The position numbers and the translations under genes are program-made. The notes below the pieces were generated by a model that was not told the origin of the DNA, did no database searches, and saw nothing but the letters and a program-made list of their open reading frames with translations. Of a stretch of DNA of 64,000 nt, positions 44,664 through 54,068 are shown piece by piece. Position 1 is the first letter of the stretch, and the number at the start of each line of letters is the position of its first letter. The stretch is from Picosynechococcus sp. PCC 7003 (GTDB taxonomy: Bacteria; Cyanobacteriota; Cyanobacteriia; Cyanobacteriales; MRBY01), in assembly GCF_001693255.1 (NCBI RefSeq), contig NZ_CP016474.1:62001-126000 (forward strand). Direction: 5' to 3'.

Positions 44664-45680
44664 GTGATTAGAGTAGCGATTAATGGATTTGGACGTATTG
44701 GACGCAACTTCTTGAGATGTTGGGCTGGTCGTGAAAACAGCCAACTCCAAGTCGTTGGGATCAATGCGACCACCGATACCAAAAGTAATGCCCACATGCT
44801 TCGTTACGACACGATGCTGGGTAAATTTGATGGCGAAATCGATTATGACACCAACTCTCTGACTGTCAACGGTAACGTGATCAAATGCTGTTCTGACAGA
44901 AACCCCCTCAACCTTCCTTGGAAAGAGTGGGGCGTCGATTTGGTGATCGAATCTACCGGTGTATTCAACACCGAAGAAGGATCTTCTAAGCACATTACAG
45001 CTGGTGCACAGAAAGTACTGATTACAGCCCCTGGTAAAGGCGGTCATATCGGCACCTATGTGGTTGGTGTAAATTCCGATCAGTATGGCCATGACAAACA
45101 AAATGTAATTAGTAATGCCAGCTGTACCACCAACTGCCTCGCCCCCATTGTTAAAGTACTCAATGATCGTTTTGGAATCGTCAAAGGGACGATGACCACC
45201 GTCCACAGTTACACTGGCGACCAACGTATCCTCGACAATAGCCACCGGGATCTCCGTCGGGCGCGGGCCGCTGCAGAAAATATTGTGCCGACTTCTACCG
45301 GTGCCGCAAAAGCTGTTGCCTTGGTTATTCCTGAAATGAAGGGTAAGCTCAACGGGATTGCAATGCGGGTACCGACCCCCAACGTCTCTGTGGTTGACCT
45401 GGTTGCGCAAGTAGCCAAGCCCACCATTGCTGAGGAAGTTAACCAGGTACTCAAAGAAGCTTCTGAAACCTACATGAAAGGGATTTTAGCTTACACCGAA
45501 GAACCCCTCGTCTCCTGTGATTTCCGGGGGACTGATGTCTCTTCTACGATTGACGGTAGCCTCACCCTCGCCATGGATGGTGACCTGATTAAGGTTGTGG
45601 CTTGGTACGACAACGAGTGGGGTTATTCTCAACGGGTTGTTGACCTTGCAGAAATCGTTGCCCAAAACTGGCAAGGGTAA
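44664..45680 (+). CDS. gap2: glyceraldehyde-3-phosphate dehydrogenase, Calvin-cycle type
   Basis: Gap2 reduces 1,3-bisphosphoglycerate in the Calvin cycle, accepting NADPH and NADH. The 338-aa protein, from GTG 44664, has the Rossmann loop [10 protein letters not shown], the region [20 protein letters not shown] without the Asp that forces NAD use in Gap1, the catalytic [12 protein letters not shown] (C154), the His in [10 protein letters not shown] and the phosphate-binding [12 protein letters not shown]. Closing are SLTLAMDGD and [15 protein letters not shown]. The short C-terminus lacks the cysteine pair of plant GapB. Regulation by CP12 is normal for this class. The frame is open upstream to 44604 but the GTG has an AGGG site. 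Confidence 0.95.
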   Translation: MIRVAINGFGRIGRNFLRCWAGRENSQLQVVGINATTDTKSNAHMLRYDTMLGKFDGEIDYDTNSLTVNGNVIKCCSDRNPLNLPWKEWGVDLVIESTGVFNTEEGSSKHITAGAQKVLITAPGKGGHIGTYVVGVNSDQYGHDKQNVISNASCTTNCLAPIVKVLNDRFGIVKGTMTTVHSYTGDQRILDNSHRDLRRARAAAENIVPTSTGAAKAVALVIPEMKGKLNGIAMRVPTPNVSVVDLVAQVAKPTIAEEVNQVLKEASETYMKGILAYTEEPLVSCDFRGTDVSSTIDGSLTLAMDGDLIKVVAWYDNEWGYSQRVVDLAEIVAQNWQG

Positions 45681-45802
45681 TTTCTCAAAACTAGATGTAC
45701 CATGTCTGGCATTAGTGTTGAGCACAGGTTAGACATCTAATCAGACAGGGAAAGTTAGTAGTTGAAAAAAGGTGGCTTTGTACCACCTCTTTTTTTTGCT
45801 GG

Positions 45803-46147
45803 CTAAACTTCAAACAGGCTCTCGAATTCATGGCGTAGGGCCTGAAGATTGGCAATGCGAGCTACCACCAGATAGGGTTCTTGGGGGTCGTCGGGGAATT
45901 CCTGTTCACAGCGGCGCACCACTGCTTCTTGTTTAAGCCAAAAGTGAACCATGGTTTCGACGACTTCATCCCAGTTCCAATGGGGCTTTTTCGGAATGGT
46001 GTCTAGGGCGTGGATAAAGCTATCTAAGGTACAGCGATAGGCCGCTAAATAGGCTTTTGGACGCTGGGGATCTAGTTCGTATTGCTGTTGATAGTTAAAG
46101 AAAGTGAGGAGGGGCGTCACCCCAAGAAGATCGAAAGAATAGGTCAT
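45803..46147 (-). CDS. conserved hypothetical protein
   Basis: A 114-aa acidic, helical, soluble protein from ATG 46147. Notable stretches are LLGVTPLLTFFNYQQQYE, PKAYLAAYRCTLDSFIHALD, WDEVVETMVHFWLKQEAVVR and VARIANLQALRHEFESLF. It looks like a cyanobacterial orphan family with no known motif. It is convergent with gap2 and separated from mtnP by about 250 bases. Codon use fits the neighbours. Confidence 0.75.
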   Translation of the reverse strand: MTYSFDLLGVTPLLTFFNYQQQYELDPQRPKAYLAAYRCTLDSFIHALDTIPKKPHWNWDEVVETMVHFWLKQEAVVRRCEQEFPDDPQEPYLVVARIANLQALRHEFESLFEV

Positions 46148-46396
46148 TTTTTGCACACTCCAAACGCATGACAAGGGGAAAAATCAGTCCACGGCATCCT
46201 TGGGCTGGGACTGTCCCATTGATCAAAGGCGATCGCCACAGGATAGGACAGTGGGAGGGAGAGCGCTCGTCCCTACGGTTGAGATATAGGGACTGTTATT
46301 TTTCTAGTTTAAGGAAAATTCCTCTTCAAAGGGTTATCTGCAAACTTTTTGCAATATTTAGCAGTTTCTAAGCGAGAGTGCTAATTTTGGACTGAT

Positions 46397-47269
46397 TTAC
46401 AAGTATTTGTTGAGCAATAGGGCGAGTTTTTCCTTCGTGCTGGCTGGGACTTGGTCGAGGGGAGTGAGAATCGCGTATTTAAGAGCATCATGGGCGGCGG
46501 ACTGGGGAGGATTGGTTGCTAGTTTTTCAACGACAGCCTGGATCACTTTTTGGGCATTGGTGGCATTTTTATGGAGATTGCCGATGACCATTTCAACGGT
46601 GACGCTGTCATGGTCGGGGTGCCAACAGTCGTAATCGGTCACGAGGGCGAGGGTCGCATAGGCGATTTCTGCTTCCCGGGCCAGTTTGGCTTCCTGGAGA
46701 TTGGTCATACCAATGATGCTGGCATCCCAACTGCGGTAGAGATTAGACTCGGCTTTGGTGGAAAAGGCCGGGCCTTCCATGCAGATATAGGTGCCGCCCC
46801 GGTGGAGATCAACGCCTTCTAGGTTTAAGGAGTCCACTGCATCGCCTAAAATGGCCGCCAATTGAGGACAGATAGGATCGCCGAAGGCAATGTGGGCAAC
46901 AATCCCGTCTCCAAAAAATGTGTCGGTGCGGTGGCGGGTGCGGTCAATGAATTGATCGGGAATGACCATGTCCACAGGTTTGATGGGGGCCTGGAGCGAA
47001 CCCACAGCCGAGGCAGAAATAATGTATTCGACGCCGAGGGATTTGAGGGCGTAGATATTCGCTTGAAACGGAAGCTCTGTGGGGAGGAGATGGTGATGAC
47101 GGCCATGGCGGGGGAGAAAGACAACGGGGGTGCCGTCGAGGGTGCCGCTGATGAGGCGATCGCTTGGGGCACCGAAGGGAGTTTCAATGGTAATTTCTTC
47201 GATGTTTTGGAGGGCGTCCATTTTGTAGAGACCGCTACCGCCGATGATGCCAATTTTGATGTCTGCCAT
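46397..47269 (-). CDS. mtnP: S-methyl-5'-thioadenosine phosphorylase
   Basis: MtnP splits methylthioadenosine, the by-product of polyamine and other syntheses, into adenine and methylthioribose-1-phosphate for methionine salvage. The 290-aa protein has [71 protein letters not shown] and [19 protein letters not shown], all of the PNP/MTAP type II family. Residue choices ([15 protein letters not shown]) suit MTA rather than inosine. Length is normal. No other salvage gene is adjacent. Confidence 0.95.
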   Translation of the reverse strand: MADIKIGIIGGSGLYKMDALQNIEEITIETPFGAPSDRLISGTLDGTPVVFLPRHGRHHHLLPTELPFQANIYALKSLGVEYIISASAVGSLQAPIKPVDMVIPDQFIDRTRHRTDTFFGDGIVAHIAFGDPICPQLAAILGDAVDSLNLEGVDLHRGGTYICMEGPAFSTKAESNLYRSWDASIIGMTNLQEAKLAREAEIAYATLALVTDYDCWHPDHDSVTVEMVIGNLHKNATNAQKVIQAVVEKLATNPPQSAAHDALKYAILTPLDQVPASTKEKLALLLNKYL

Positions 47270-47339
47270 GGTGACTCGCTGTTAGATTTGCCTTGATTTG
47301 CTACAACATTATCTTGTATCAAAACCTGCTTTAAATCCC

Positions 47340-47918
47340 ATGTTGCAATTTTTTCGGACGATTTTAATTACGGTGGCGGCGATCGCCTTTATGTGGTTTC
47401 CCAGTGAAGCGGCGATCGCCCTGGGTGGCCCCCAACCCGAACTCAACCAACTCGCCCCAGAATTCACCCTCCTGGGCAATGACGGCGAAGGAGAAATTCA
47501 AGAATTCTCCCTCCAAGACTACCGGGGTCAATGGGTCGTACTCTACTTTTATCCCCAGGATTTCACCCCTGGCTGTACCCTCGAAGCCCGCCGTTTCCAA
47601 CAGGATCTCCCCAAATACCTTGAACGTAATGTACAAGTCCTGGGGGTCAGCGTTGACGATGTCGATTCCCACGAAGCGTTCTGTGATGCCGAAGGCTTAA
47701 AGTTTCCTCTCCTGGCCGATAGCACCGGGGACGTGAGTAAACAATATGGCTCCTACCTGACGGGCTATTCCCTGCGCCATACCTACCTCATTGATCCAGA
47801 AGGTATTTTGCGCAAAATTTATCTGGGAGTAAATCCCGCGATCCATAGCCAAGAAGTCCTTACAGACCTTGATTCTCTGATGGCAAATTCCTCAGCCCAG
47901 CTTCCCCCGATGGGTTAA
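47340..47918 (+). CDS. peroxiredoxin, PrxQ/BCP type, exported
   Basis: A 192-aa thiol peroxidase. Residues 1-30 are a signal peptide (FFRTILITVAAIAFMWFPSEA), which suggests the thylakoid lumen or periplasm. The peroxidatic Cys lies in YPQDFTPGCTLEARRF, and a second Cys (HEAFCDAEGL) about 35 residues later is a possible resolving residue; in canonical PrxQ the resolving Cys sits five residues on and here that place is not a Cys (TLEAR). The LADSTGDVSKQYGSYL and YLIDPEGILRKIYLGVNPA segments are typical. ATG 47340 is chosen over an upstream start at 47298. Confidence 0.92.
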   Translation: MLQFFRTILITVAAIAFMWFPSEAAIALGGPQPELNQLAPEFTLLGNDGEGEIQEFSLQDYRGQWVVLYFYPQDFTPGCTLEARRFQQDLPKYLERNVQVLGVSVDDVDSHEAFCDAEGLKFPLLADSTGDVSKQYGSYLTGYSLRHTYLIDPEGILRKIYLGVNPAIHSQEVLTDLDSLMANSSAQLPPMG

Positions 47919-47974
47919 AATCGACAACGATTGTAAAGTTTGTCCACACCGTTGTTTTAAAAGAAGATTCCTCC

Positions 47975-49282
47975 ATGATTCACGATATTTTCATGCCCGC
48001 CCTCAGCTCTACGATGACCGAAGGTAAAATCGTCTCTTGGACTAAGTCCCCGGGGGATAAAGTCGCTAAAGGTGAAACCGTTGTCGTGGTGGAATCTGAC
48101 AAAGCCGATATGGACGTTGAGTCTTTTAACGAAGGGTTTCTTGCAGCGATTATTGTTGATGCGGGAGAAGAAGCACCAGTGGGTTCGGCGATCGCCCTCA
48201 TTGCCGAAACCGAAGCAGAAATCCCAGAGGCTAAACAAAAAGCCGCTGACCTAAAAGGAGGGGGTAGTAGTGCTCCTGCCGCTGCACCAGCACCTGCGCC
48301 TGCCGCACCTAGTCCAGAGCCGACCCCCACACCTGCGGCACCGACCCCCACACCTGCGGCACCGACCCCTGCCCCCGTGGTCAATGATGGCAGAATTATT
48401 GCTTCTCCGAGGGCGAAAAAACTCGCCAAAGAATTTGGCGTTGATCTCAAAACAGTTCCTGGCTCTGGCCCCCACGGTCGCATCGTCGCCGAAGATATCG
48501 AAAAAGCAGCCGGTAAAGCGCCCACTATCGTCCCAGCCGCCGTCTCAACTCCCGCCCCGACAACCACTAAACCTGCAGCCCCCACACCGGCCCCTGTCGC
48601 CGTTGCGCCTGGTGAAGTCGTCCCGATGAATACGTTGCAACAGGCGGTTGTGCGTAACATGAATGCCAGCCTGAATGTGCCTACCTTCCATGTATCCTAT
48701 GACATCACAACCGATGCCCTAGATGCTCTCTACAAGCAAATTAAGAGTAAGGGCGTCACCATGACAGGTCTTCTAGCCAAGGCGGTGGCTGTGACTCTCC
48801 AGAAACACCCAGTGGTCAATGCCAGCTTCGGGGATAACGCAATCCAATACAGCAGTGGCATTAATGTGGCGGTGGCCGTCGCCATGCCGGATGGTGGTCT
48901 GATTACCCCTGTGCTCCAAAATGCCGATCAAATGGATATCTATTCCCTTTCCCGCAAGTGGAAAGATTTGGTAGACCGGGCGCGCCTCAAGCAATTGCAG
49001 CCCGATGAGTACAGCACTGGTACCTTTACCCTCTCTAACTTAGGGATGTTTGGGGTCAATAGTTTTGATGCGATTTTACCCCCCGGCCAAGGTTCAATCC
49101 TCGCGATTGGTGGTGCCCAGCCCAAAGTGGTTGCGACGCCCGATGGCTTGTTTGGTGTGAAAAAGCAAATGACCGTCAATATTACCTGCGACCACCGCAT
49201 TATTTACGGTGCTGATGCAGCGGCATTCCTCAAGGATCTAGCTGACTTGATCGAAAACAATACCCACAGCTTGACCCTTTAG
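47975..49282 (+). CDS. pdhC: dihydrolipoamide acetyltransferase (E2) of pyruvate dehydrogenase
   Basis: E2 is the core of the pyruvate dehydrogenase complex, moving the acetyl group from lipoyl to CoA. The 435-aa protein has one N-terminal lipoyl domain with ESDKADMDVES (the lipoylated Lys). An Ala/Pro/Thr-rich linker (about residues 90-140) and an E3/E1-binding domain (IIASPRAKKLAKEFGVDL) come next. A second Pro-rich linker and the catalytic domain follow, ending with VNITCDHRIIYGADAAAFLK (His/Asp motif). One lipoyl domain is usual for cyanobacteria and plastids. The linker DNA holds a 21-bp tandem repeat. A terminator follows the stop. Confidence 0.95.
   Translation: MIHDIFMPALSSTMTEGKIVSWTKSPGDKVAKGETVVVVESDKADMDVESFNEGFLAAIIVDAGEEAPVGSAIALIAETEAEIPEAKQKAADLKGGGSSAPAAAPAPAPAAPSPEPTPTPAAPTPTPAAPTPAPVVNDGRIIASPRAKKLAKEFGVDLKTVPGSGPHGRIVAEDIEKAAGKAPTIVPAAVSTPAPTTTKPAAPTPAPVAVAPGEVVPMNTLQQAVVRNMNASLNVPTFHVSYDITTDALDALYKQIKSKGVTMTGLLAKAVAVTLQKHPVVNASFGDNAIQYSSGINVAVAVAMPDGGLITPVLQNADQMDIYSLSRKWKDLVDRARLKQLQPDEYSTGTFTLSNLGMFGVNSFDAILPPGQGSILAIGGAQPKVVATPDGLFGVKKQMTVNITCDHRIIYGADAAAFLKDLADLIENNTHSLTL
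48320..48369 (+). repeat. 21-bp tandem repeat within the E2 linker
   Basis: Two identical 21-bp units (48320-48340 and 48341-48361) and a partial third encode repeated PTPAAPT. In-frame repeats of this kind lengthen or shorten the flexible linker by seven residues per unit, so the copy number may vary between strains. Confidence 0.85.
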
Positions 49283-49339
49283 GTTAATCTCGTTGATCCT
49301 TGGGATTTTCCTCAAATATGCAATAAACCATGATCTGTG

Positions 49340-49363
49340 ACTCCCCGCCCTGGGGAGTTTTTT
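49340..49363 (+). terminator. intrinsic terminator of pdhC
   Basis: ACTCCCC (49340-49346) and GGGGAGT pair around GCCCT, followed by TTTTTT. About 57 bases past the stop codon. Confidence 0.82.
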
Positions 49364-49395
49364 GTAGCTATGATTGTGGCCGTTTTTAAGGACAA

Positions 49396-49426
49396 TAAAA
49401 AAGACAACCATCATTAGGGTTGTCTT
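49396..49426 (-). terminator. intrinsic terminator of psbV
   Basis: AAGACAACC (49401-49409) and GGTTGTCTT (49418-49426) form a 9-bp perfect stem. Read leftward it is followed by a T-tract. It lies about 65 bases past the psbV stop and may also back up the pdhC terminator. Confidence 0.8.
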
Positions 49427-49490
49427 CTGTACTTCATTTTGCGAATTTTAGATAAAAAAGACGATTTAAATAAAGTCGATCAATCGTGTT

Positions 49491-50003
49491 TTAGTTAACG
49501 GTTTTACCACCGCCCCAAGCAACACCACGCACCTGGGCTTGAACGAGGACATAACCGGAAACATTTTGCAGATCTTCTTCATTGAGATTGCGCATGCTAC
49601 TCCAGATGTCGGCGCGGACGGTGTTGGGGTGCAACTGAGACAGGTCTAATTCACCATCGTAGGAGGTGGGATTTTTCAGATAGTCCACCATGGCCAGGAT
49701 ATTATCGCGGCGGGGTTCTGCCCCTTCTAGATCCACCGAAGAAAGGGTTACGTTGGGGTTACTCTTTGTCCGGCCGCTGTTGTGGCAGGTGGAGCAAGTG
49801 TTGATAAAGATCCGCTCTCCCTTGGCAACCTGCTGGTCACTGAGGACGACCGTTTCGGTTTCATTGAGGTTGACGGTGCGGTCTACTTCCCGGAGAGCCG
49901 TAGCATTGGCAGCGCCGACATTGAGTTGCCAAAATAGTAAAACGAATGCGCTAATCCCGAAAATAAATTTTTTGAGTGGGTCGATCCCCAGAATTTTATT
50001 CAT
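49491..50003 (-). CDS. psbV: cytochrome c550 of photosystem II
   Basis: PsbV is an extrinsic lumenal c-type cytochrome that stabilises the oxygen-evolving complex of cyanobacterial PSII. The 170-aa precursor has a signal peptide of 34 residues (FGISAFVLLFWQLNVGA, cleavage at ANA-TAL) and a mature part of 136 residues, the usual size. The heme site is CSTCH (C70, C73, H74), and the distal His lies later. The C-terminal stretch GYVLVQAQVRGVAWGGGK is the family end. ATG 50003 is the start; a TTG four codons earlier is open. Followed by a strong terminator. Confidence 0.97.
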   Translation of the reverse strand: MNKILGIDPLKKFIFGISAFVLLFWQLNVGAANATALREVDRTVNLNETETVVLSDQQVAKGERIFINTCSTCHNSGRTKSNPNVTLSSVDLEGAEPRRDNILAMVDYLKNPTSYDGELDLSQLHPNTVRADIWSSMRNLNEEDLQNVSGYVLVQAQVRGVAWGGGKTVN

Positions 50004-50249
50004 GTTTTTCCTCAATACAGCAATAACGTAAATAAATCTATCTCCACCTATTTAACTGTGAAGGCAGACCTACAGGCAAGAATTTATCAAGGCTGTAAGT
50101 AAATGTGCTTATCTTTGTTTGTTTAAATTTGCGTTGCCAACGGCACCAGTCAGCCAGGGCAACTAACCATACATATCATGCCATTGGGGTGAATTTTTCT
50201 TATAAATCCGTAAAGAACAGCAATATTTCGCGCGATGTTGTGCTGTTTT

Positions 50250-50954
50250 CTAGGGTTCACCCTGGAGAATGTGGGCGATCGCCGTTGCACATTGGGGATC
50301 GCTGCCAAAGGGTTGACCAAGGTAAACGGTGATGTCGGGGTGAGTTTGGGAAAAGGTGCTGATCTGTTCGGCGATCGCCCCTGGGATTTTGCCGGAAAAA
50401 AGGAAATAGGGAACCAAGTGAATCGTTTTTGCTGTTGCCTCCTGGAGTTGGGTAAGCCTTTGGTCAAGAGACGGTTCTGTGGCCCAGTAGGCGGTACTGG
50501 CGTTGAGGGTTTGGGCCAGCTTTTCGATTTCGGGATTGGCCCCGGTGCGACGGCTACCATGGGCGATCAACAGGCGTTGGGCGGCAGGATTTTGGGCAAA
50601 TTGCCGCTCTAGGAAAGGGGCAAGGCGGGCATCTTTACCGAGGTAATCGAGCAGTTTAAAGCACACCTGGGGAAATTGGGTTTGCAGTTGGGCGATCGCC
50701 TCTGGCAGATCTTCTCGGACATGAACACCGGGCAAGAGGAACAAAGGGAGAATTTGCACTTCAGCGGGTTCTGGGGCGTGATCTTGGAGGAACTGGGCGA
50801 TCGCCGTGGTTAGAGTCACCTCGCTACATTCTAAATAGGCCCCAAGTACCGAATGATCCACCTGGGCTTTCACCTGGGCGATCAGGGTTTGAAATTCCCG
50901 TTGATAACTGTCACTAAAACTGCCATGGACGACCACCACCGATAACCGCTGCAT
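50250..50954 (-). CDS. CbiX-type sirohydrochlorin chelatase-like protein
   Basis: A 234-aa class II chelatase of the CbiX/SirB family, which inserts Fe2+ (siroheme) or Co2+ (cobalamin) into sirohydrochlorin. Two CbiX repeats are seen: the first has VVVVHGSFSDSYQREFQ and LPLFLLPGVHVREDLPEAI, the second has LLIAHGSRRTGANPEIEKL and HLVPYFLFSGKIPGAIAEQ. The metal-binding histidines are in VHGS, AHGS and GVHVREDL. Length fits the long (two-module) form. Which metal is used cannot be told from sequence. It is leftward, about 245 bases upstream of psbV. Confidence 0.88.
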   Translation of the reverse strand: MQRLSVVVVHGSFSDSYQREFQTLIAQVKAQVDHSVLGAYLECSEVTLTTAIAQFLQDHAPEPAEVQILPLFLLPGVHVREDLPEAIAQLQTQFPQVCFKLLDYLGKDARLAPFLERQFAQNPAAQRLLIAHGSRRTGANPEIEKLAQTLNASTAYWATEPSLDQRLTQLQEATAKTIHLVPYFLFSGKIPGAIAEQISTFSQTHPDITVYLGQPFGSDPQCATAIAHILQGEP

Positions 50955-51088
50955 GAATTTTTTGTCCCATCTACTGTTTCTGTTTCGTGATTATAGAAAA
51001 GTTATCGCCAAATTTCTGGGCCATAGTTGTGGCGGGATTGGCTTCGGCGTAGGATAAAACGAGAAAAAACTGTGGGAGTCATTAAACT

Positions 51089-51667
51089 GTGCAATGTCCT
51101 AAATGTCGCGATGTTGAGCTTGGGAATCAGCTTCTCTCCGGGGCGCTAACCAGTTGCCATTGTGAAAAATGTGAAGGAGATTGGCTCCCTGGCGATCGCT
51201 ACCAAACCTGGCAAAATAGCCAACAGAAACCACAGCGCCTCAATACCCAACTGTCCCTCTCAGAGACTGTGATCCCCGGTGAAACGGACAATAAAGCCGC
51301 CCTCTGTCCCGAATGTCGCCGCTATTTATCGCGGGTAAAAATCCCCGTTGATCAACCCTTTTACTTGGAACGTTGCCCCGAATGTAATGGTTTTTGGTGC
51401 GATCGCCAAGAATGGGAAATTTTAGAAAAACTCCAACTCCATACCAGCCTCGAATATATTTTTACCGCCGAATGGCAGCACAAAGTCCGGGAACAACAGC
51501 ACAACATCAGCGAACGGCAGGCGCTCATCCAAAAACTGGGGCCGACCCTGGCCACCGCTGTTTTTGACCTGGGCGAAAAACTCGCGGCCCACAACAATGG
51601 CGATTTTGCCGTGGCCTATCTCGCCCGTCAAGTCACCGAAAACCAGACGAATCAAGGTCAACCATAG
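51089..51667 (+). CDS. zf-TFIIB domain zinc-ribbon protein
   Basis: A 192-aa protein from GTG 51089 with two zinc-ribbon modules: residues 3-33 (CPKC ... CHCEKCEGDW) and about 72-105 (CPEC ... CPECNGFWCDRQE). The second is a clear zf-TFIIB pattern (LERCPECNGFWCDRQEWEIL). The rest is helical and charged (WQHKVREQQHNISERQALIQ) with a final helix. Such proteins are common in cyanobacteria and uncharacterised; metal binding is likely, DNA or RNA binding possible. It precedes the GH57 gene by about 150 bases on the same strand. Confidence 0.85.
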   Translation: MQCPKCRDVELGNQLLSGALTSCHCEKCEGDWLPGDRYQTWQNSQQKPQRLNTQLSLSETVIPGETDNKAALCPECRRYLSRVKIPVDQPFYLERCPECNGFWCDRQEWEILEKLQLHTSLEYIFTAEWQHKVREQQHNISERQALIQKLGPTLATAVFDLGEKLAAHNNGDFAVAYLARQVTENQTNQGQP

Positions 51668-51818
51668 CAACATCGGCTAAATGTCACAGCCCCATCGCAT
51701 CCTTGCAATTCATTAAGGCCGCCCAGGATAACGGAAAGGCGATCGCTATGATTTAAAGAGAAAGCCAAACTTACCCAAGGCTTTTTGAGACTCCACAGCG
51801 GCAAATATTTCCATTTAT

Positions 51819-54047
51819 ATGTCTTATCCCCTCTACATCGCGTTTATTTGGCATCAGCATCAACCCCTCTACAAAGCACCGGACGGTCAATATCATCTCC
51901 CCTGGGTGCGGCTCCACGGCACCAAAGATTATTTAGATTTGATTCTGCTGCTCGAAAAATATCCGCGCCTCCACCAAACTGTAAATTTGGTACCTTCCTT
52001 GATGATGCAGTTGGAAGATTATGCCGAAGGCAAGGCCCTTGACCCCTATCTAAAGCTTGCCCTCACCCCCGTCATAGACCTCAACAGCGACCAAAAATGG
52101 TACATTCTAGAACATTTCTTTGATGGCAATCACCGCACCCTAGTGGATCCCCACCCCCGCTACCGGGAGCTTTATACCGAACGTCAGGACAAAGGCAAAG
52201 CCTGGTGCCTAGAAAATTGGGACGAACAAAAATTTAGTGATCTGCTGGCTTGGCACAATTTAGCCTGGATTGATCCCCTCTTTTGGGATGATCCGGAGAT
52301 CGCCGCCTGGCTCGAAAAGGATCGCGGTTTTACTTTAGGCGATCGCCAACGCATCTATTCCAAACAACGGGAGATCATCAAGCGGATTATCCCAAAACAC
52401 AAACAGATGCAGGACAACGGGCAACTGGAGGTGACTACCACTCCCTACACCCACCCGATTTTGCCCCTGCTCGCAGATACAGATTCCGGTCGGGTCGCCG
52501 TCCCCGGGATGGAATTACCCAAGGAGCGCTTCCAGTGGTCAGAGGATATTCCCCGCCACCTCAACCGCGCTAAGGAAATGTACCGCGAGCGCTTTGGCCG
52601 GGAAGTGCGAGGCCTATGGCCATCGGAGCAATCTGTCAGCCCGGAAGTACTAAATCCCATCGCCGCTGCTGGCTTTAAGTGGATCTGTTCCGATGAAGCG
52701 GTGCTGGGTTGGAGCCTAAAGCATTTCTTCCACCGAGATGAAGTGGGCAATGTCTACGAACCCGAAAAAATGTACCGCCCCTATCGCCTCGAAACAGACC
52801 ATGGAGATCTCGCCATTGTCTTCCGGGATCACCGTCTGTCGGATCTCGTCGGCTTTACCTACAGCGGTATGGACTCAGAACAAGCTGCTAGCGATTTAGT
52901 CGGTCACCTAGAGGCGATCGCCCGTAGTTTGCGCCACCACCAAAAAGAAGGCCAAACCACTCTCCAAGAACCGCACCTCGTCACCATTGCCCTCGACGGC
53001 GAAAACTGCTGGGAATTCTACGAAAAAGACGGCATTCCCTTCCTAACATCCCTCTATGAAAAACTGAGTGCCAATCGCCAACTAGAACTCGTCACTGTCT
53101 CTGAATTTATTGAGCAATTTCCCCCCACCGAAACGATCCCCAGCCACAAACTCCATAGTGGTTCCTGGGTTGACGGCAGCTTTACCACCTGGATTGGGGA
53201 TCCCGCTAAAAATCGCGCCTGGGATATGCTCACCAAAGCCCGCCATCTGCTTGCGGCCCACCCTGAAGCGACGGAAATCACCAACCCCGAAGCCTGGGAG
53301 TCCCTCTATGCCGCCGAAGGCTCAGACTGGTTCTGGTGGTTTGGGGAAGGTCACTCCTCCAACCAAGACGCCATGTTTGACCAACTCTTTCGGGAGCATG
53401 TCGCCGGGATTTATAAAGCCTTAAACGAACCGGTTCCCCCGGAAGTGCTGCAACCCATTGAAGACCACACCCGCCACCGGGAGCACCTCCCCGAAAGCTT
53501 TATTCACCCAGTAATTGATGGTGTCGGCGACGAACAGGATTGGGATAAGGCCGGTTGCATCGAAATTGGCGGTGCCCGGGGAACTATGCACCAAAGTAGC
53601 GCCCTGCAACGGCTCTTTTACGGTTGGGATCACCTCAATTTTTACCTACGCTTTGACCTCAAACGGGGCATCAAATGGGGTGAGGAACTCCCGGCAGAAC
53701 TCCACCTGCTCTGGTTTTATCCAGGGGTAAATTGCGCCATTAGCCCGGCTCCCATTGCCAGTATGCCCGACCAAGCTCCCCTAAATTATCTCTTCCGGCA
53801 CCACATCGGCATTAACCTCCTCACCCAATCCATCTGGTTTGAAGAAGCTAGTGATTATGGCCAATGGCGGCCCCGGGGCGCCCATGCAACAATGGCTTAC
53901 CGAGAATGTTTAGAACTGTCTGTGCCGTGGGATGTGTTGCAGATTAAACCGGACTATACGCTCAATTTAGTGGCGATTTTGGCCGATGATGGTGAGTACC
54001 ATAGCTTTGTGCCGGAAAATCGCTTTGTCACCCTCCAAGTGCCTTAA
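51819..54047 (+). CDS. glycoside hydrolase family 57 protein (alpha-glucan acting)
   Basis: A 742-aa GH57 enzyme. The N-terminal (beta/alpha)7 barrel begins YIAFIWHQHQPLYKAPDG (family motif 1). It continues with the GLWPSEQSVSPEVLN motif, whose Glu is the nucleophile, and the LHSGSWVDGSFTTWIGD motif with the acid/base Asp near WIGDPAKNRAW. The remaining ~200 residues are a C-terminal beta-rich domain (ending VPENRFVTLQVP). GH57 members in cyanobacteria are annotated amylase, 4-alpha-glucanotransferase or branching enzyme; the sequence does not let me choose. Glycogen turnover is plausible, given glgC in the window. Confidence 0.92.
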   Translation: MSYPLYIAFIWHQHQPLYKAPDGQYHLPWVRLHGTKDYLDLILLLEKYPRLHQTVNLVPSLMMQLEDYAEGKALDPYLKLALTPVIDLNSDQKWYILEHFFDGNHRTLVDPHPRYRELYTERQDKGKAWCLENWDEQKFSDLLAWHNLAWIDPLFWDDPEIAAWLEKDRGFTLGDRQRIYSKQREIIKRIIPKHKQMQDNGQLEVTTTPYTHPILPLLADTDSGRVAVPGMELPKERFQWSEDIPRHLNRAKEMYRERFGREVRGLWPSEQSVSPEVLNPIAAAGFKWICSDEAVLGWSLKHFFHRDEVGNVYEPEKMYRPYRLETDHGDLAIVFRDHRLSDLVGFTYSGMDSEQAASDLVGHLEAIARSLRHHQKEGQTTLQEPHLVTIALDGENCWEFYEKDGIPFLTSLYEKLSANRQLELVTVSEFIEQFPPTETIPSHKLHSGSWVDGSFTTWIGDPAKNRAWDMLTKARHLLAAHPEATEITNPEAWESLYAAEGSDWFWWFGEGHSSNQDAMFDQLFREHVAGIYKALNEPVPPEVLQPIEDHTRHREHLPESFIHPVIDGVGDEQDWDKAGCIEIGGARGTMHQSSALQRLFYGWDHLNFYLRFDLKRGIKWGEELPAELHLLWFYPGVNCAISPAPIASMPDQAPLNYLFRHHIGINLLTQSIWFEEASDYGQWRPRGAHATMAYRECLELSVPWDVLQIKPDYTLNLVAILADDGEYHSFVPENRFVTLQVP

Positions 54048-54068
54048 GCAGTCTCCTGAGGATAATGT

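Noticed and set aside
50105-50332. 75-aa plus-strand frame between psbV and the CbiX gene
   Set aside because: Overlaps the real chelatase gene in part and has no gene-like features.
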